From an uncultured Formosa sp. (GTDB lineage: Bacteria; Bacteroidota; Bacteroidia; Flavobacteriales; Flavobacteriaceae): DNA of 64,000 bases. The notes under the pieces are model-generated. The model had not been told where the DNA came from and did not search any database. It was given only the letters and a program-made list of their open reading frames with translations. The position numbers and the translations under genes are program-made. Below are positions 36,186 through 45,004 of the stretch, in pieces (within the stretch, counting starts at the first letter, position 1; the number at the start of each line of letters is the position of its first letter). The stretch covers positions 62,001 to 126,000 of the forward strand of contig NZ_CANMTH010000003.1 of the NCBI RefSeq assembly GCF_947500765.1. Reading direction: 5' to 3'.

Positions 36186-36585
36186 TAGATTTAAATAAAT
36201 TAAGAGTTATTGCATAAAAAACATGTGTATTTGTCCATTTTTATCTGGAGATCTTTACATTTTTATTATGCTGTTAATTGATATAAAAATAACAGGAATA
36301 CTTAAGTTGATAAACACTAATCTACGAGTTGGTTATTTTTATCACTGGATTTGTGTTTTATGAATACGAAGTTTAAATGGCGATGTTAGATTAGGTGTTT
36401 GTAATATGATTATTGATAATAAAATGAATGTTTTAGGCGCTAACTCTGACTTTTTTTTTAATTGGAAATACTGAAAATAATTAATGTGATTGAAGCTTTT
36501 TCGAGTTTTATAGATTTGTAGAAGTTTGCAATAGTTTATATAGTACTTACTCATTTAGGACTATTTTAGTGTTATTATAACCAAA
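36186..36585. other. 400-bp gene-free AT-rich region
   Basis: No convincing gene is seen. A 70-codon frame on the minus strand (36342-36554) is Lys/Tyr/Ile-rich, with no recognisable domain or start context, and I take it as chance. The region should contain the promoter of the DUF1566 lipoprotein gene (minus strand); I could not pick it out with confidence. Confidence 0.5.
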
Positions 36586-36627
36586 AAAACAGACAGCAAA
36601 TACGAATTCGTATTTGCTGTCTGTTTT
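36586..36627. terminator. Perfect 21-bp palindrome, probable terminator
   Basis: A perfect palindrome of 2 x 21 bp, centred on GAATTC (36604-36609), begins with AAAA and ends with TTTT. It lies 26 bp downstream of the antiporter stop on the minus strand. As RNA it would form a long hairpin with a minimal loop and a U-run on either strand. An intrinsic terminator is the simplest reading. Confidence 0.75.
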
Positions 36628-36652
36628 AATATGCTATTTTCTACTTAAAATA

Positions 36653-37981
36653 TTACATAAATATAAGTTGTGTAAGAATATATATAGGTAATAAAATGAT
36701 TAATGAAAATTTAATCATGTAACCAAAGAAGCTAGGCATTTTAATACCGTGATCTTCTGCAATAGATTTTACCATAAAGTTCGGTCCATTTCCAATATAT
36801 GTTAGGGCTCCAAAGAATACAGCACTAGTTGCAATGGCTTTTAATATCCCTTCGGCAACGTTTGCTACTATTGGTATATTTTCGGCTAGAGGTATACTAG
36901 AAGCTACACTATGAAAAGCTACAGCTGTAGGTGTGTTGTCTAAAAAGGCACTAAGTAACCCTGTAGCATAATAGAACTGCCAAGCTTCTGTAAGTCCCAT
37001 ATCTGGGGCATGTTGTCTAAGAAAAATTAGTGTTGGTGTCATGGTAATAAATATTCCAATAAACACAACAGCTACTTCAATTATAGGTCCCCAAGAAAAT
37101 TTATTTTTCTCACGTGTAACTTGTGGTGTTGTAAAGTATGCGATTACGGTTAATGAAATTAGAATTAATTCACGTAAGTGCTTAAGCCAGAAAGGTGCAT
37201 CTTCTTTTGCCATATCAGGAATCATATCGTGATTGATGAAAGCAACAGAAAAAATAACTCCTAATAAATAAATGAAATTTATTGCACCAGTAATACGGAT
37301 GGGTTTAATTTCTGTAGCATCTGCAGCTAGATTAGCTTTAGGTTCTTTCTTATAATATTTAGAATCTACTATAAAGTATATAATAAGTAGGAGTGCCCCT
37401 GTAAAAGCCCACTCTGGGATTAGACTAAAAAACCAAGTAAAACTTGCACCTCTTAAATAAAGCATTAATAATGGTGGATCTCCAAGCGGTGTTAAAAGTC
37501 CTCCACAATTGGCTACAGCAGCAATAAAGAATAGAATAGTATGTACGCTGTATTTTCTTTGTTGGTTAATAGAAATTACAGGACGAATAAGTAACATGGC
37601 AGCACCTGTTGTACCCATAAAGGATGCTAAAAGATATCCGATACCTAAAAATAAAGTGTTTACCCAAGGTTTTGCTTTTATATCGCCACTAAGGTGAATA
37701 CCTCCCGTAATTACAAATAATGATGTTAATAACACTATAAAAGGAAAGTAATCTCCAAGAATTTGTTCTTTTAGATGATCGGTAAGCCCCATGCTTACTA
37801 AATAATACATTGTTGGGATACTCAGCACTGCTGAAACCAATAATTTATTTCGATTATTTTCCCACCATTCTTCAGCAATGAGTGGGCCTACGGCTATTGC
37901 TAATAAAATAATAAAGAAAGGAATTGAAGGCCAAAGAGGGATTTGTTGTACTAATTCGGTACTAGTATGCATTAACAACAT
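36653..37981 (-). CDS. NhaD-type sodium:proton antiporter (ion transporter superfamily)
   Basis: The 442-residue membrane protein has about 11-12 helices. It carries typical IT-superfamily segments: FMGTTGAAMLLIRPVI (about 120-135), ANCGGLLTPLGDPPLLMLYLRG (about 157-178) and, in the second half, FLDNTPTAVAFHSVA (about 345-359) and GALTYIGNGPNFMVKSIAE (about 394-412). The paired TPLGDPP and YIGNGPN re-entrant motifs mark the NhaD/ArsB/CitM group, and the DNTPTA block fits Na+/H+ antiporters of the NhaD type. It would export Na+ in exchange for protons in the inner membrane. Citrate or dicarboxylate transport is a less likely alternative. Confidence 0.82.
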   Translation of the reverse strand: MLLMHTSTELVQQIPLWPSIPFFIILLAIAVGPLIAEEWWENNRNKLLVSAVLSIPTMYYLVSMGLTDHLKEQILGDYFPFIVLLTSLFVITGGIHLSGDIKAKPWVNTLFLGIGYLLASFMGTTGAAMLLIRPVISINQQRKYSVHTILFFIAAVANCGGLLTPLGDPPLLMLYLRGASFTWFFSLIPEWAFTGALLLIIYFIVDSKYYKKEPKANLAADATEIKPIRITGAINFIYLLGVIFSVAFINHDMIPDMAKEDAPFWLKHLRELILISLTVIAYFTTPQVTREKNKFSWGPIIEVAVVFIGIFITMTPTLIFLRQHAPDMGLTEAWQFYYATGLLSAFLDNTPTAVAFHSVASSIPLAENIPIVANVAEGILKAIATSAVFFGALTYIGNGPNFMVKSIAEDHGIKMPSFFGYMIKFSLIILLPIYILTQLIFM

Positions 37982-38303
37982 GACATGAATTTTTGAAGGG
38001 TGTTTTGGAGTATCTAATTTAAAAAAATTTAATGAATAAGACTCCTAATTTTTTTTCGTTTAATTTTTAATTTTTTGTTCTAAATAAAGCAGTAAATCTT
38101 ACATAATAATCAGTTTTAAGCAAATTAAAGTATAATAAAAGTTTATATTCATGATAAAAATCAGGAAATGATTAATATTGTTAATTATGGAATTGTTAAA
38201 ATATAATCAAGATATTTAATTTTAAATCAAGTATTAGCTCAATTAAGTTAATTTTAATAGTGTTTAAGTCCTTCTGAAATTTTACAAAAACATAATTTTG
38301 GTT
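37982..38303. other. Divergent intergenic region with a candidate -7 box
   Basis: This 322-bp AT-rich gap separates the antiporter (minus) from the oxidoreductase (plus). A Bacteroidota -7 box TAATTTTG (38293-38300, consensus TAnnTTTG) ends only 3 bp before the ATG at 38304. If it is used, the transcript would start at or near the start codon, giving a leaderless message. No clear -33 TTTG partner is seen. Nothing else is recognised. Confidence 0.35.
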
Positions 38304-39653
38304 ATGGACTATAAAGAATATGATGTTTTCGTAATTGGGAGTGGAGTTGCTGGTCGTTATGTTGCAAAAACCTGCTCTGAAGCAGGTTTGACAGTAGCTA
38401 TAGCCGATAATCGTGAATTTGGAGGGACTTGTGCAAATAGAGGTTGCGATCCTAAAAAAATAATATTAGGACCAACTGAGGTTTTTGATCTTGCCGAAAA
38501 TTTAATCGGAAAAGGAATTTCTGCATTACCTGAATTACATTGGAATGCAAATCAGAAATTCAAGAAAAAATTTACAGAAAAAATTCCTGCAGGAACTGAA
38601 AATATTTTAACAGACTCAGGCGTTACCTTATATCATCAGTCACCTAAATTTTTAGGAAAGCATACTCTATCGGTAGAAGGAAAAACAGTTGTCGCTAAAA
38701 AAATAGTTATAGCTACAGGGCAAATTCCAAGAATATTACAAATGGAAGGTGCTCATTATCTTAAAACTAGTGACGATTTTCTTAAATTAAAATCACTACC
38801 TAAATCTATGATATTTATTGGTGCAGGGTATATCGGATTAGAATGCGCACATATGGCGGCAAGATATGGTTGTAAAGTGACCATTATTGAGCATGGGAGT
38901 CGTGCCTTAAAAGCATTTGATCCTGATTTAACTTCTGAATTGGTAAATGTTTCTAAAAAGTTAGGTATTCAATTTATTTTTAATGCTGAAATTTCAAGTA
39001 TAGATAAACGTGTTAAAAATTATAGTGTAAATTATAAAACAGGAACAGATACTGCATCTGTAACAGCCCGTATGGTTTTTAATACCGCAGGGCGTGTGCC
39101 AGCAATTCAAGAACTTTCACTAGAGCATGGTGATGTTGCTTTTTCTGAACGGGGGATTAGCGTTAATACTTATTTACAAAATACAACGAATGAAGATGTG
39201 TATGCTTGTGGAGATGTTTCAGACCATAGTGTGCCTTTAACACCTCTTTCAGGTATTGAAGCTAAAGTGGTTTCTGAAAATATAATTGATGGAAACCGAA
39301 AGCATATTGATATTCCTAACGTGCCCTCTGTAGTCTTTACTTTACCAAATCTGGCATCAGTAGGGCTCTCTGAGGCAGAAGCTAAGAAAAGATATAACGA
39401 TGTTATTGTTAAGCATGAATTAGTGCCTGATTGGTACAATGCTAAGCGTATTAATGAGAAGACATACGGATATAAAATTATAATTAATGCAGGTACCAAT
39501 CGCATTGTTGGCGCTCACCTTTTAGGTCCTTATACCGCAGAAACGATTAATTTATTCACAATAGCCATAAACTTAAAACTGACTACTGAAGCTGTAAAAA
39601 ACATGATTTTTACTTATCCTTCGTGGTCGAATGATATTAAATCTATGTTATAA
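38304..39653 (+). CDS. FAD-dependent pyridine nucleotide-disulfide oxidoreductase, atypical C-terminus
   Basis: I use ATG at 38304 (449 residues) rather than the TTG two codons upstream. The protein has the glutathione-reductase-like plan. The FAD motif VIGSGVAGRYVAKT is near 10-23, and the redox-active pair lies in GGTCANRGCDPKK (C43 and C48). The NAD(P) motif is FIGAGYIGLECAHMA, the second FAD motif is VYACGDVSD, and a C-terminal dimerisation domain follows. The C-terminal HPTxxE-type segment that supplies the catalytic His-Glu in classic reductases reads IFTYPSWSNDI, with Tyr where His is expected. The enzyme may therefore use another proton donor or act on an unusual disulfide or metal substrate. 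It is not merA-like at the C-terminus (no vicinal cysteines). Confidence 0.85.
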   Translation: MDYKEYDVFVIGSGVAGRYVAKTCSEAGLTVAIADNREFGGTCANRGCDPKKIILGPTEVFDLAENLIGKGISALPELHWNANQKFKKKFTEKIPAGTENILTDSGVTLYHQSPKFLGKHTLSVEGKTVVAKKIVIATGQIPRILQMEGAHYLKTSDDFLKLKSLPKSMIFIGAGYIGLECAHMAARYGCKVTIIEHGSRALKAFDPDLTSELVNVSKKLGIQFIFNAEISSIDKRVKNYSVNYKTGTDTASVTARMVFNTAGRVPAIQELSLEHGDVAFSERGISVNTYLQNTTNEDVYACGDVSDHSVPLTPLSGIEAKVVSENIIDGNRKHIDIPNVPSVVFTLPNLASVGLSEAEAKKRYNDVIVKHELVPDWYNAKRINEKTYGYKIIINAGTNRIVGAHLLGPYTAETINLFTIAINLKLTTEAVKNMIFTYPSWSNDIKSML

Positions 39654-39670
39654 GTTAAAATGAAGTGTTG

Positions 39671-39702
39671 ATTTATTAAAGCGTTCATTTATTAAAGCGT
39701 TC
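39671..39702. repeat. Perfect 16-bp tandem duplication
   Basis: The 16-mer ATTTATTAAAGCGTTC occurs twice head to tail (39671-39686 and 39687-39702), just after the oxidoreductase stop. It shows no dyad and looks like a slippage duplication in a convergent intergenic gap. No function is evident. Confidence 0.7.
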
Positions 39703-39759
39703 ATGTTTTGTTGTTAAAAACACGTAGATTTTATTCTGTATTACTACAGTTAATGATTG

Positions 39760-40635
39760 TTATTTTTTTACAATTAATCTCATATTCATAATATCTATGG
39801 TAATGATTTCACCAATCCAATCTATACCCATAATTCCTTCGTGAATTAATCCTGTTATAAATTGGGCATTAAAATTTTTAATTTCAGATGTGTCTTCTGC
39901 ATTACTTAATTTATCTACTTTGGTAAAGTAAAAGGTATTGCTATGTTCTGGATTAAACATACTTTTTCTAATCTCTGTTTTGACTTTTAAAGTATCAATA
40001 TTAAGATTTTCCATGTAACGCGAATTAAACCTATACACGCCAAAACCTGCTCCGCTATCTAAATTTACTAATAGAGAAAGTGTATCGTTCAATTTTATAT
40101 CTGCAGCAATACCAATTGTAATTTCTTTGTCATAATGCACTTTTATAGGCATTTCGAAATCTGACTCTTTAATTCTATTATTTAGCGATTTTTTGCTTTC
40201 TACAATTAGTTGTTTGTTTTTAAAATCGATAGTTATTGGCGTCTCTATAAATGGTGTTAAAGAAATTAATCCATCTATTGGGATGTCTAAATCATACACC
40301 GAGTATAAGTCTTTTTCAAATTTAAATTCACCAATTTCAAGTAATTTTGCATTCCATATATCGGTCATTATTGCTTCACCTGTAGCTCTATGTCCTGTAT
40401 GAAAATGATGTGTTTTTTCTAAATTAGGAATTTTATCTGCGAATTTTTTTAATAAGAGATTCATCCCTGCACCTGTGTCAAATATAAACTTACCTTCAAC
40501 GTTATTTACTTTAGCTGTTATGAGTATATGACCATTTGGTGTTAAATCGAAAGGGATAATTATTGGCTCATTTTGGTTTTGTGCATAGCTAAGTGTAGAA
40601 ATTAATATTATAAGCGTTATAATAATTTTATGCAT
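39760..40635 (-). CDS. Secreted aspartic protease with two DTG/DSG motifs
   Basis: The 291-residue protein has a signal peptide (1-19, ending SYAQ) and two retropepsin-like lobes. The first holds FIFDTGAGMNLL with D53; the second holds NLDSGAGFGVYRF with D193. Each is preceded by a beta strand pair, and each lobe has a later hydrophobic-hydrophobic-Gly turn (LISLTPFI near 123; GIMGIDWIG near 269). Most bacterial retropepsins have one motif and dimerise, so a chain with two would resemble a single-chain pepsin in miniature. It is expected in the periplasm or on the surface. The gene stands alone. Confidence 0.78.
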   Translation of the reverse strand: MHKIIITLIILISTLSYAQNQNEPIIIPFDLTPNGHILITAKVNNVEGKFIFDTGAGMNLLLKKFADKIPNLEKTHHFHTGHRATGEAIMTDIWNAKLLEIGEFKFEKDLYSVYDLDIPIDGLISLTPFIETPITIDFKNKQLIVESKKSLNNRIKESDFEMPIKVHYDKEITIGIAADIKLNDTLSLLVNLDSGAGFGVYRFNSRYMENLNIDTLKVKTEIRKSMFNPEHSNTFYFTKVDKLSNAEDTSEIKNFNAQFITGLIHEGIMGIDWIGEIITIDIMNMRLIVKK

Positions 40636-40822
40636 TATACTATTTAAATTTACGTTTATCGTCTTTAAGACGATAGTGTTGTTGTTTTGTTTCTTTGTAT
40701 TTAAAAATAGGTGTTTATCAACGTTTAATTTTATTCTAATTACTAAATATTTTTATGATATCTACACCGATTACTATTTTAATTACTCCAACGGACTAAA
40801 GTTTTTTAAGATCTCGTTAACT

Positions 40823-42013
40823 CTATTTTTTTATTTCATTCGCTTCTAGAACTCTTAAGAAATTGCCTCCAAGAATTTTAACGATGTCTTCTTCTGAATA
40901 TCCTTTTTCTACTAGAGCCTTAGTGATTAAAGGGTATCCGGTAACATCGTCTAATTGTAATGGTGTGGTATTAATTCCATCAAAGTCAGATCCTAGTCCA
41001 ACGTAATCTACACCAACCAATGCAACTATATAATTTATATGATCTATTAATATAGATAATGGTGGTCTGATTTGATCTGCTTCGTCTTTATATTTTTTAT
41101 ATAGGTAATCTTGCATATACCATTCATCCATTCCGCTTTTTATAAGAGAATCTCCTTCAATAGCGTGCTTTTCAAGAAATGCTTTTTCTTTTGGTTTAAA
41201 ACTGTTATCTATAAAATTAGGATGAAAATTTACCATAATTGTTCCTCCATTTTTTGCAATAGCTTTTATTTGATCGTCTTTTAGATTACGACGACTAGAT
41301 GTAAGGCTGTATACCGAACTGTGAGATGCAATTATAGGTTTGTTGGTAAGCTTAATTACATCCCAAAATGTTTGTTCTCCAGAGTGACTTACATCAATCA
41401 TCATTCCTAAGTCATTCATTTTTTTTATCACTTGTACACCAAAATCTGTTAGGCCTTTTTCTTCTAAATCTGGATGTGTTGTTTCATCTGCCGCACTAGT
41501 AGCCCAAGCTGGAGCTGCGTTATGTGTTAAAGATAAATATCTGGCACCACGATTATAAAGTGCTTCTAATTTTTCAAGATCACCTTCTATCATGTGTCCA
41601 CCTTCTACACCAAACATGGCTGCAATTTTATGTTCATTTACCGCTTTTAAAAGCTCTTCCGAGTTCGCTACTTTTGCAATTTTATTTGGATTTCTTGCAA
41701 CTACAGCGTCTAGACTGTCCATTTCTCTGTTAGCAACAGCATAGGCGTTTTCTGTATTACCATCACAATACACAGAGAATATTTGAACATCTAAACCTCC
41801 TGTTTTCCAACGCTCTAAATCGCTATGTGTTTTTCCGGTTAAATCTTGATCTAGAACGACACCTTGGTCTACCGTTTTCATTAGAATATCGTTGTGTGTA
41901 TCTATTACAATAGCATCATTATGAATCTCTAAATATGTTTTAGTTTTAGTTTTTTTTTCTGAAGGAGATTTACATGCTGATAGTAAAAGAAGTAGGATTA
42001 CTAAATATTTCAT
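40823..42013 (-). CDS. M19 membrane dipeptidase (lipoprotein)
   Basis: The 396-residue protein has a lipoprotein signal (LLLLLSACKS, cysteine 14) and the complete renal-dipeptidase metal site. The site comprises H40 and D42 in VIDTHNDI, a glutamate in FGVEGGHMI (about 136), histidines in DVSHSGEQ (about 205) and IASHSSVYS (about 228), and an aspartate in LGSDFDG (near 350). M19 enzymes are zinc hydrolases that cleave dipeptides, including L,D forms. Its location on the periplasmic side of a membrane suits peptidoglycan peptide or dietary peptide recycling. No operon partner is visible. Confidence 0.9.
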   Translation of the reverse strand: MKYLVILLLLLSACKSPSEKKTKTKTYLEIHNDAIVIDTHNDILMKTVDQGVVLDQDLTGKTHSDLERWKTGGLDVQIFSVYCDGNTENAYAVANREMDSLDAVVARNPNKIAKVANSEELLKAVNEHKIAAMFGVEGGHMIEGDLEKLEALYNRGARYLSLTHNAAPAWATSAADETTHPDLEEKGLTDFGVQVIKKMNDLGMMIDVSHSGEQTFWDVIKLTNKPIIASHSSVYSLTSSRRNLKDDQIKAIAKNGGTIMVNFHPNFIDNSFKPKEKAFLEKHAIEGDSLIKSGMDEWYMQDYLYKKYKDEADQIRPPLSILIDHINYIVALVGVDYVGLGSDFDGINTTPLQLDDVTGYPLITKALVEKGYSEEDIVKILGGNFLRVLEANEIKK

Positions 42014-42380
42014 AGTATATAATTTATAATTTAGGTGTTAAATATTTCGATTTAAAACATGGTTATAGGCTTAAGAGTGAGAATATATAACATGTTTTAC
42101 GATTTAAAGATAAAATAAAAGTTACCTTATTATATAATTTGATTGTTTTTTTTTGAAGTACCAATGGTTAGTCTAAGCCTTGATTTTACGAATACACTAC
42201 GTATTAACTAAAGGTGTTTTATGTAATTAAAATAGAATCAATTGTTTAGAAAATTTTATGCTTCTTTATTAATTTTATTCTAAAGTTCTACATTATTAAA
42301 TTAGTGATTTACATTTTTATGATTTGGTCTAAACCTCTATTAAGATTTAAAATAACAGACCATTTTACCAATTTTAAATA
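42014..42380. other. Gene-free AT-rich region
   Basis: About 370 bp upstream of the dipeptidase and before the terminator at 42381. It must contain the dipeptidase promoter on the minus strand, but I see no convincing box, repeat or gene in it. Confidence 0.5.
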
Positions 42381-42421
42381 AAAAAGCCTCAAGAAATAGT
42401 TGCTTTTTCTTGAGGCTTTTT
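42381..42421. terminator. Strong intrinsic terminator (16-bp stem)
   Basis: A perfect 16-bp stem (AAAAAGCCTCAAGAAA at 42381-42396, its complement at 42406-42421) with a 9-nt loop is flanked by A and T runs. It lies 19 bp downstream of the lipoprotein gene stop on the minus strand, which it should terminate. Confidence 0.85.
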
Positions 42422-42439
42422 TATAAATTAAGGTTGTGG

Positions 42440-43231
42440 TTATTTTTTAAACAGCCCAGTTTTTATAATGTCTTTATCTGTTGCGTTTGATGTATTATCA
42501 GTAGTTGTTCTATAGGTAGATTTAGGTGTTAAAACAGATATGTCTCCATCTTCATCTATTATTAAAGAGGTTGGTGTTAATTCTGTAATCTTTACAATAC
42601 CATCAGAATCTTCTCCTTTATCCCATGAATAATAAAGTTCTGTTTGTTTATTATTAGACCAATACCACTTTGCTAAGCCACCTTCATTTTCGCTTAAAGG
42701 GCTTGTGTAAGTTACAAAATATGTCCCTGCTCTAGAGAAGATCACTGTCAAATCATCTACTGTTCCAATTACATTTTCTCCGTTAAAAGTTTCCATTTGC
42801 CAAGTTCTACAAAGTAAATCTGTGTTTGTAGAATTTTCAAATTCTGCATTCTTGTAAGCTTTAATTTCAATTTCACTTTCAGGATTATTTGTTAATGCAA
42901 TAGAGAAATTTATAGAATCTTCATCAATATCTGATATTAAAAGTGTTCCAAAGTCTGAAAGTATAACAGTACTAGCATCAATAAGATTATAGGTTCCGAA
43001 AAGAATGGTTTCGGTATCTGTAGTTCTTTCTTCTTCCGTGTTTTTTACAATAATATAATTTCCACTCTCATTAAATTCAAAAGATTCATATTCACTTGAA
43101 TTACTAACAATCCATTTTGAATTTATAGATACATCTTCAGAGGTTTCTTCATCATTGTTATTATCACTATCACATCCTGTTATTAATATTAATGTAAAAA
43201 GTGTTAATAGAATTTGACTAATTTTTTTCAT
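42440..43231 (-). CDS. Hypothetical lipoprotein with two lipocalin-like modules
   Basis: The 263-residue protein has a lipoprotein signal (LILITGCDS, cysteine near 20) followed by an acidic Asn/Asp/Glu linker. It then has two beta-rich modules that resemble each other. The first begins NSKWIVSNSSEYESFEFNESGNY (about 37-59); the second begins CRTWQMETFNGE (about 142-153) and continues DLTVIFSRAGTYFVTY. This W-x-F-x-G-x-Y pattern is common in lipocalin-like lipoproteins of Bacteroidota. It is probably anchored in the outer membrane. No function can be assigned. Confidence 0.65.
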   Translation of the reverse strand: MKKISQILLTLFTLILITGCDSDNNNDEETSEDVSINSKWIVSNSSEYESFEFNESGNYIIVKNTEEERTTDTETILFGTYNLIDASTVILSDFGTLLISDIDEDSINFSIALTNNPESEIEIKAYKNAEFENSTNTDLLCRTWQMETFNGENVIGTVDDLTVIFSRAGTYFVTYTSPLSENEGGLAKWYWSNNKQTELYYSWDKGEDSDGIVKITELTPTSLIIDEDGDISVLTPKSTYRTTTDNTSNATDKDIIKTGLFKK

Positions 43232-43681
43232 TTTAAAATATTGTAGTTAATTAATTTATAAAATGGTAATTATAACATTTTATATGTTTATTTATTAATA
43301 ATTAGAGGTTGTAAATGTAAAATAAATTAACAAATATAATTTAATAGAGTATTGTGTTTTTAAATAAACATTAGGATGTTTTTTTATCATAAAAACTAGT
43401 GTAAATAACAGATAAAGAGTTTTTTTTTGTTAAAATAAGTGTTTAGTATATCATTTTTATTCAATTATTTTGAGAAATACTAAACAATAACTAAAGTTAT
43501 ATTTTTAATGTAGCTTAAAGTTGTAAAATTGTTATGACTTTAAATACAAGATTTTTGTTGAAAATATTATACTGTAAAGCTGTTTTAAAGGATGTAAAGC
43601 AGCCGTGTGCTGAATAAAAATATTGTATTCCGTTAAATAGGTTAAGTTTGTAATCCAATAATAATTCTAAACCGACTTAAA
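43232..43681 (+). promoter_or_regulatory. 450-bp intergenic region with a TAnnTTTG promoter for the DUF4920 gene
   Basis: The region is AT-rich with no gene. A good Bacteroidota promoter lies near its right end: a -7 box TAAGTTTG (43643-43650) and an upstream TTG (43623-43625) 17 bp away. The predicted start lies about 25-30 bp before the ATG at 43682. The left part should hold the promoter of the minus-strand lipoprotein gene, which I could not identify. Confidence 0.5.
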
Positions 43682-44185
43682 ATGAAAAGAATAATTTTAC
43701 TTTTAGCCGTTAGCTTAACTCTTTTTTCTTGTAAAAATGAATCTAAAATTGTAGACGTGAGTGTTGAAGACACTAAACCTGGAATTACTTATTCTACTTT
43801 TGGAAAAGAAATAAACGATACCGATGTCTTAACTTCTGAAGACATGATGAAACATTATAAAGACTTAAAAGTAGGAGATACTATTAACTCTAAACTGAAA
43901 GGAAAAATTATTGAAGTTTGTCCTAAAAAAGGATGTTGGATGACATTAGATGTTGATGGAGAAAAACCTGTTATGGTTAAATTTAAAGATTACGCTTTTT
44001 TTATGCCATTAAAAGCAAAAGGAGATGTTGTTGTTAACGGCATTGCATTTGTAACAGAAACTCCAGTAGAAGAATTAAGACATTATGCCGAAGATGCTGG
44101 TAAATCTGCAGAAGAAATTGCAGCGATTACAGTTCCTAAATTAGAATATCGTTTTGAAGCAGATGGTGTTTTACTTAGAGAATAA
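43682..44185 (+). CDS. DUF4920 lipoprotein
   Basis: The 167-residue protein has a lipoprotein signal (SLTLFSCKN, cysteine 17) and a DUF4920 domain. Family hallmarks are YSTFGKEI, VGDTINSKLKGKIIEVCPKKGCWMTL (about 67-92) with the CPKKGCW pair, MVKFKDYAFFMP (about 99-110) and the closing ADGVLLRE. The conserved cysteines and OB-like beta pattern suggest binding of a metal or small ligand at the periplasmic face of a membrane, but the function of DUF4920 is not known. It has its own promoter and stands 140 bp before the two-component operon. Confidence 0.85.
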   Translation: MKRIILLLAVSLTLFSCKNESKIVDVSVEDTKPGITYSTFGKEINDTDVLTSEDMMKHYKDLKVGDTINSKLKGKIIEVCPKKGCWMTLDVDGEKPVMVKFKDYAFFMPLKAKGDVVVNGIAFVTETPVEELRHYAEDAGKSAEEIAAITVPKLEYRFEADGVLLRE

Positions 44186-44261
44186 TTGATTATAGTTTCT
44201 GGTATGTTTATATTGATACATTTTCGTTTTTAAAAATGAAGTGGTAAGTTACATCTAATCT

Positions 44262-44306
44262 TTTAGAGATACTTTAGATTTCATTTAGAATTGCATTTTA
44301 GTTTTA
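44262..44306 (+). promoter_or_regulatory. Phased TTTAGA direct repeats and -7 box upstream of the response regulator
   Basis: Three perfect TTTAGA copies start at 44262, 44273 and 44284, exactly 11 bp apart, followed by a -7-like TAGTTTTA (44299-44306). The same TTTAGAATTG-N5-TAGTTTTA arrangement recurs at 46277-46299 before the phosphoglycerol transferase gene. Direct repeats at one helical turn are the usual binding mode of OmpR/PhoB-type regulators, so autoregulation by the protein encoded at 44326 is the likely meaning. Confidence 0.65.
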
Positions 44307-44325
44307 TGTCCTTTTAATTTAGATT

Positions 44326-45000
44326 ATGAAATATTTAATAGCAGAAGATGAAGTTGATTTACGTCAATCTATTGTAGATTATTTGGAGCGTGATGGAAAT
44401 ATTTGTGAAATCGCTTCAGATTTTTTTGAAGCTGAAGAAAAAGTTTCGCTCTACGATTACGACATCATTATTTTAGATATAAATCTTAAAACAGGTAGTG
44501 GTATAGATGTTCTTAAGTCTTTGAAAAAAGATAAGAAACGTGCTGGTGTTATTATCATTTCAGCAAATAACTCATTAACCGATAAATTAGAGGGGTTAGA
44601 TCTAGGCGCAGACGATTATATAACAAAACCCTTCCATTTAGCCGAACTTAATTCAAGAATAAATGCTGTACTTCGTCGCGGTAAATTTGGAGGTGATGAG
44701 TCTATAACTTTCAATGAAATTTCTTTAGACACAAAATCTAAAACCGCAACTATTAATGGTAAAGCGATGGCTTTAACCCGAAAAGAATACGAATTATTGT
44801 TGTTTTTTATATCAAATAAAGGGCGTGTACTTTCTAAAGAAATTATTGCTGAGCATCTATGGGGAGATAATAGTGACCTATTAGATAATTTTGATTTTAT
44901 TTATGTGCATATTAATAACTTAAGAAAAAAACTAACTGCACAGGGTGCCAAATATATTAAGACAGCTTACGGCACAGGATATAAATTTTTAGAGGAATAA
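44326..45000 (+). CDS. OmpR/PhoB-family response regulator
   Basis: The 224-residue regulator has a receiver domain (1-115) with acidic E7/D8/E9, phospho-acceptor D51 in IIILDINL, and the conserved lysine in DYITKPFHL. A winged-helix DNA-binding domain follows (about 130-222; LTRKEYELLLFFISNKGRVLSKE and YVHINNLRKKL). It lies 4 bp before the sensor kinase gene. Phased repeats upstream suggest that it binds its own promoter and that of the LtaS-like gene. Confidence 0.93.
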   Translation: MKYLIAEDEVDLRQSIVDYLERDGNICEIASDFFEAEEKVSLYDYDIIILDINLKTGSGIDVLKSLKKDKKRAGVIIISANNSLTDKLEGLDLGADDYITKPFHLAELNSRINAVLRRGKFGGDESITFNEISLDTKSKTATINGKAMALTRKEYELLLFFISNKGRVLSKEIIAEHLWGDNSDLLDNFDFIYVHINNLRKKLTAQGAKYIKTAYGTGYKFLEE

Positions 45001-45004
45001 AACG

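Noticed and set aside
36342..36554. 70-codon minus-strand frame in a gene-free gap
   Set aside because: Composition follows AT-rich background, there is no domain or signal, and no neighbour suggests a gene there.
38304..39653. Mercuric reductase
   Set aside because: No N-terminal heavy-metal domain and no C-terminal vicinal cysteines; no mer genes nearby.
39671..39702. Tandem 16-bp units as a CRISPR remnant
   Set aside because: There are only two units, directly abutting without spacers, and no cas genes in the window.
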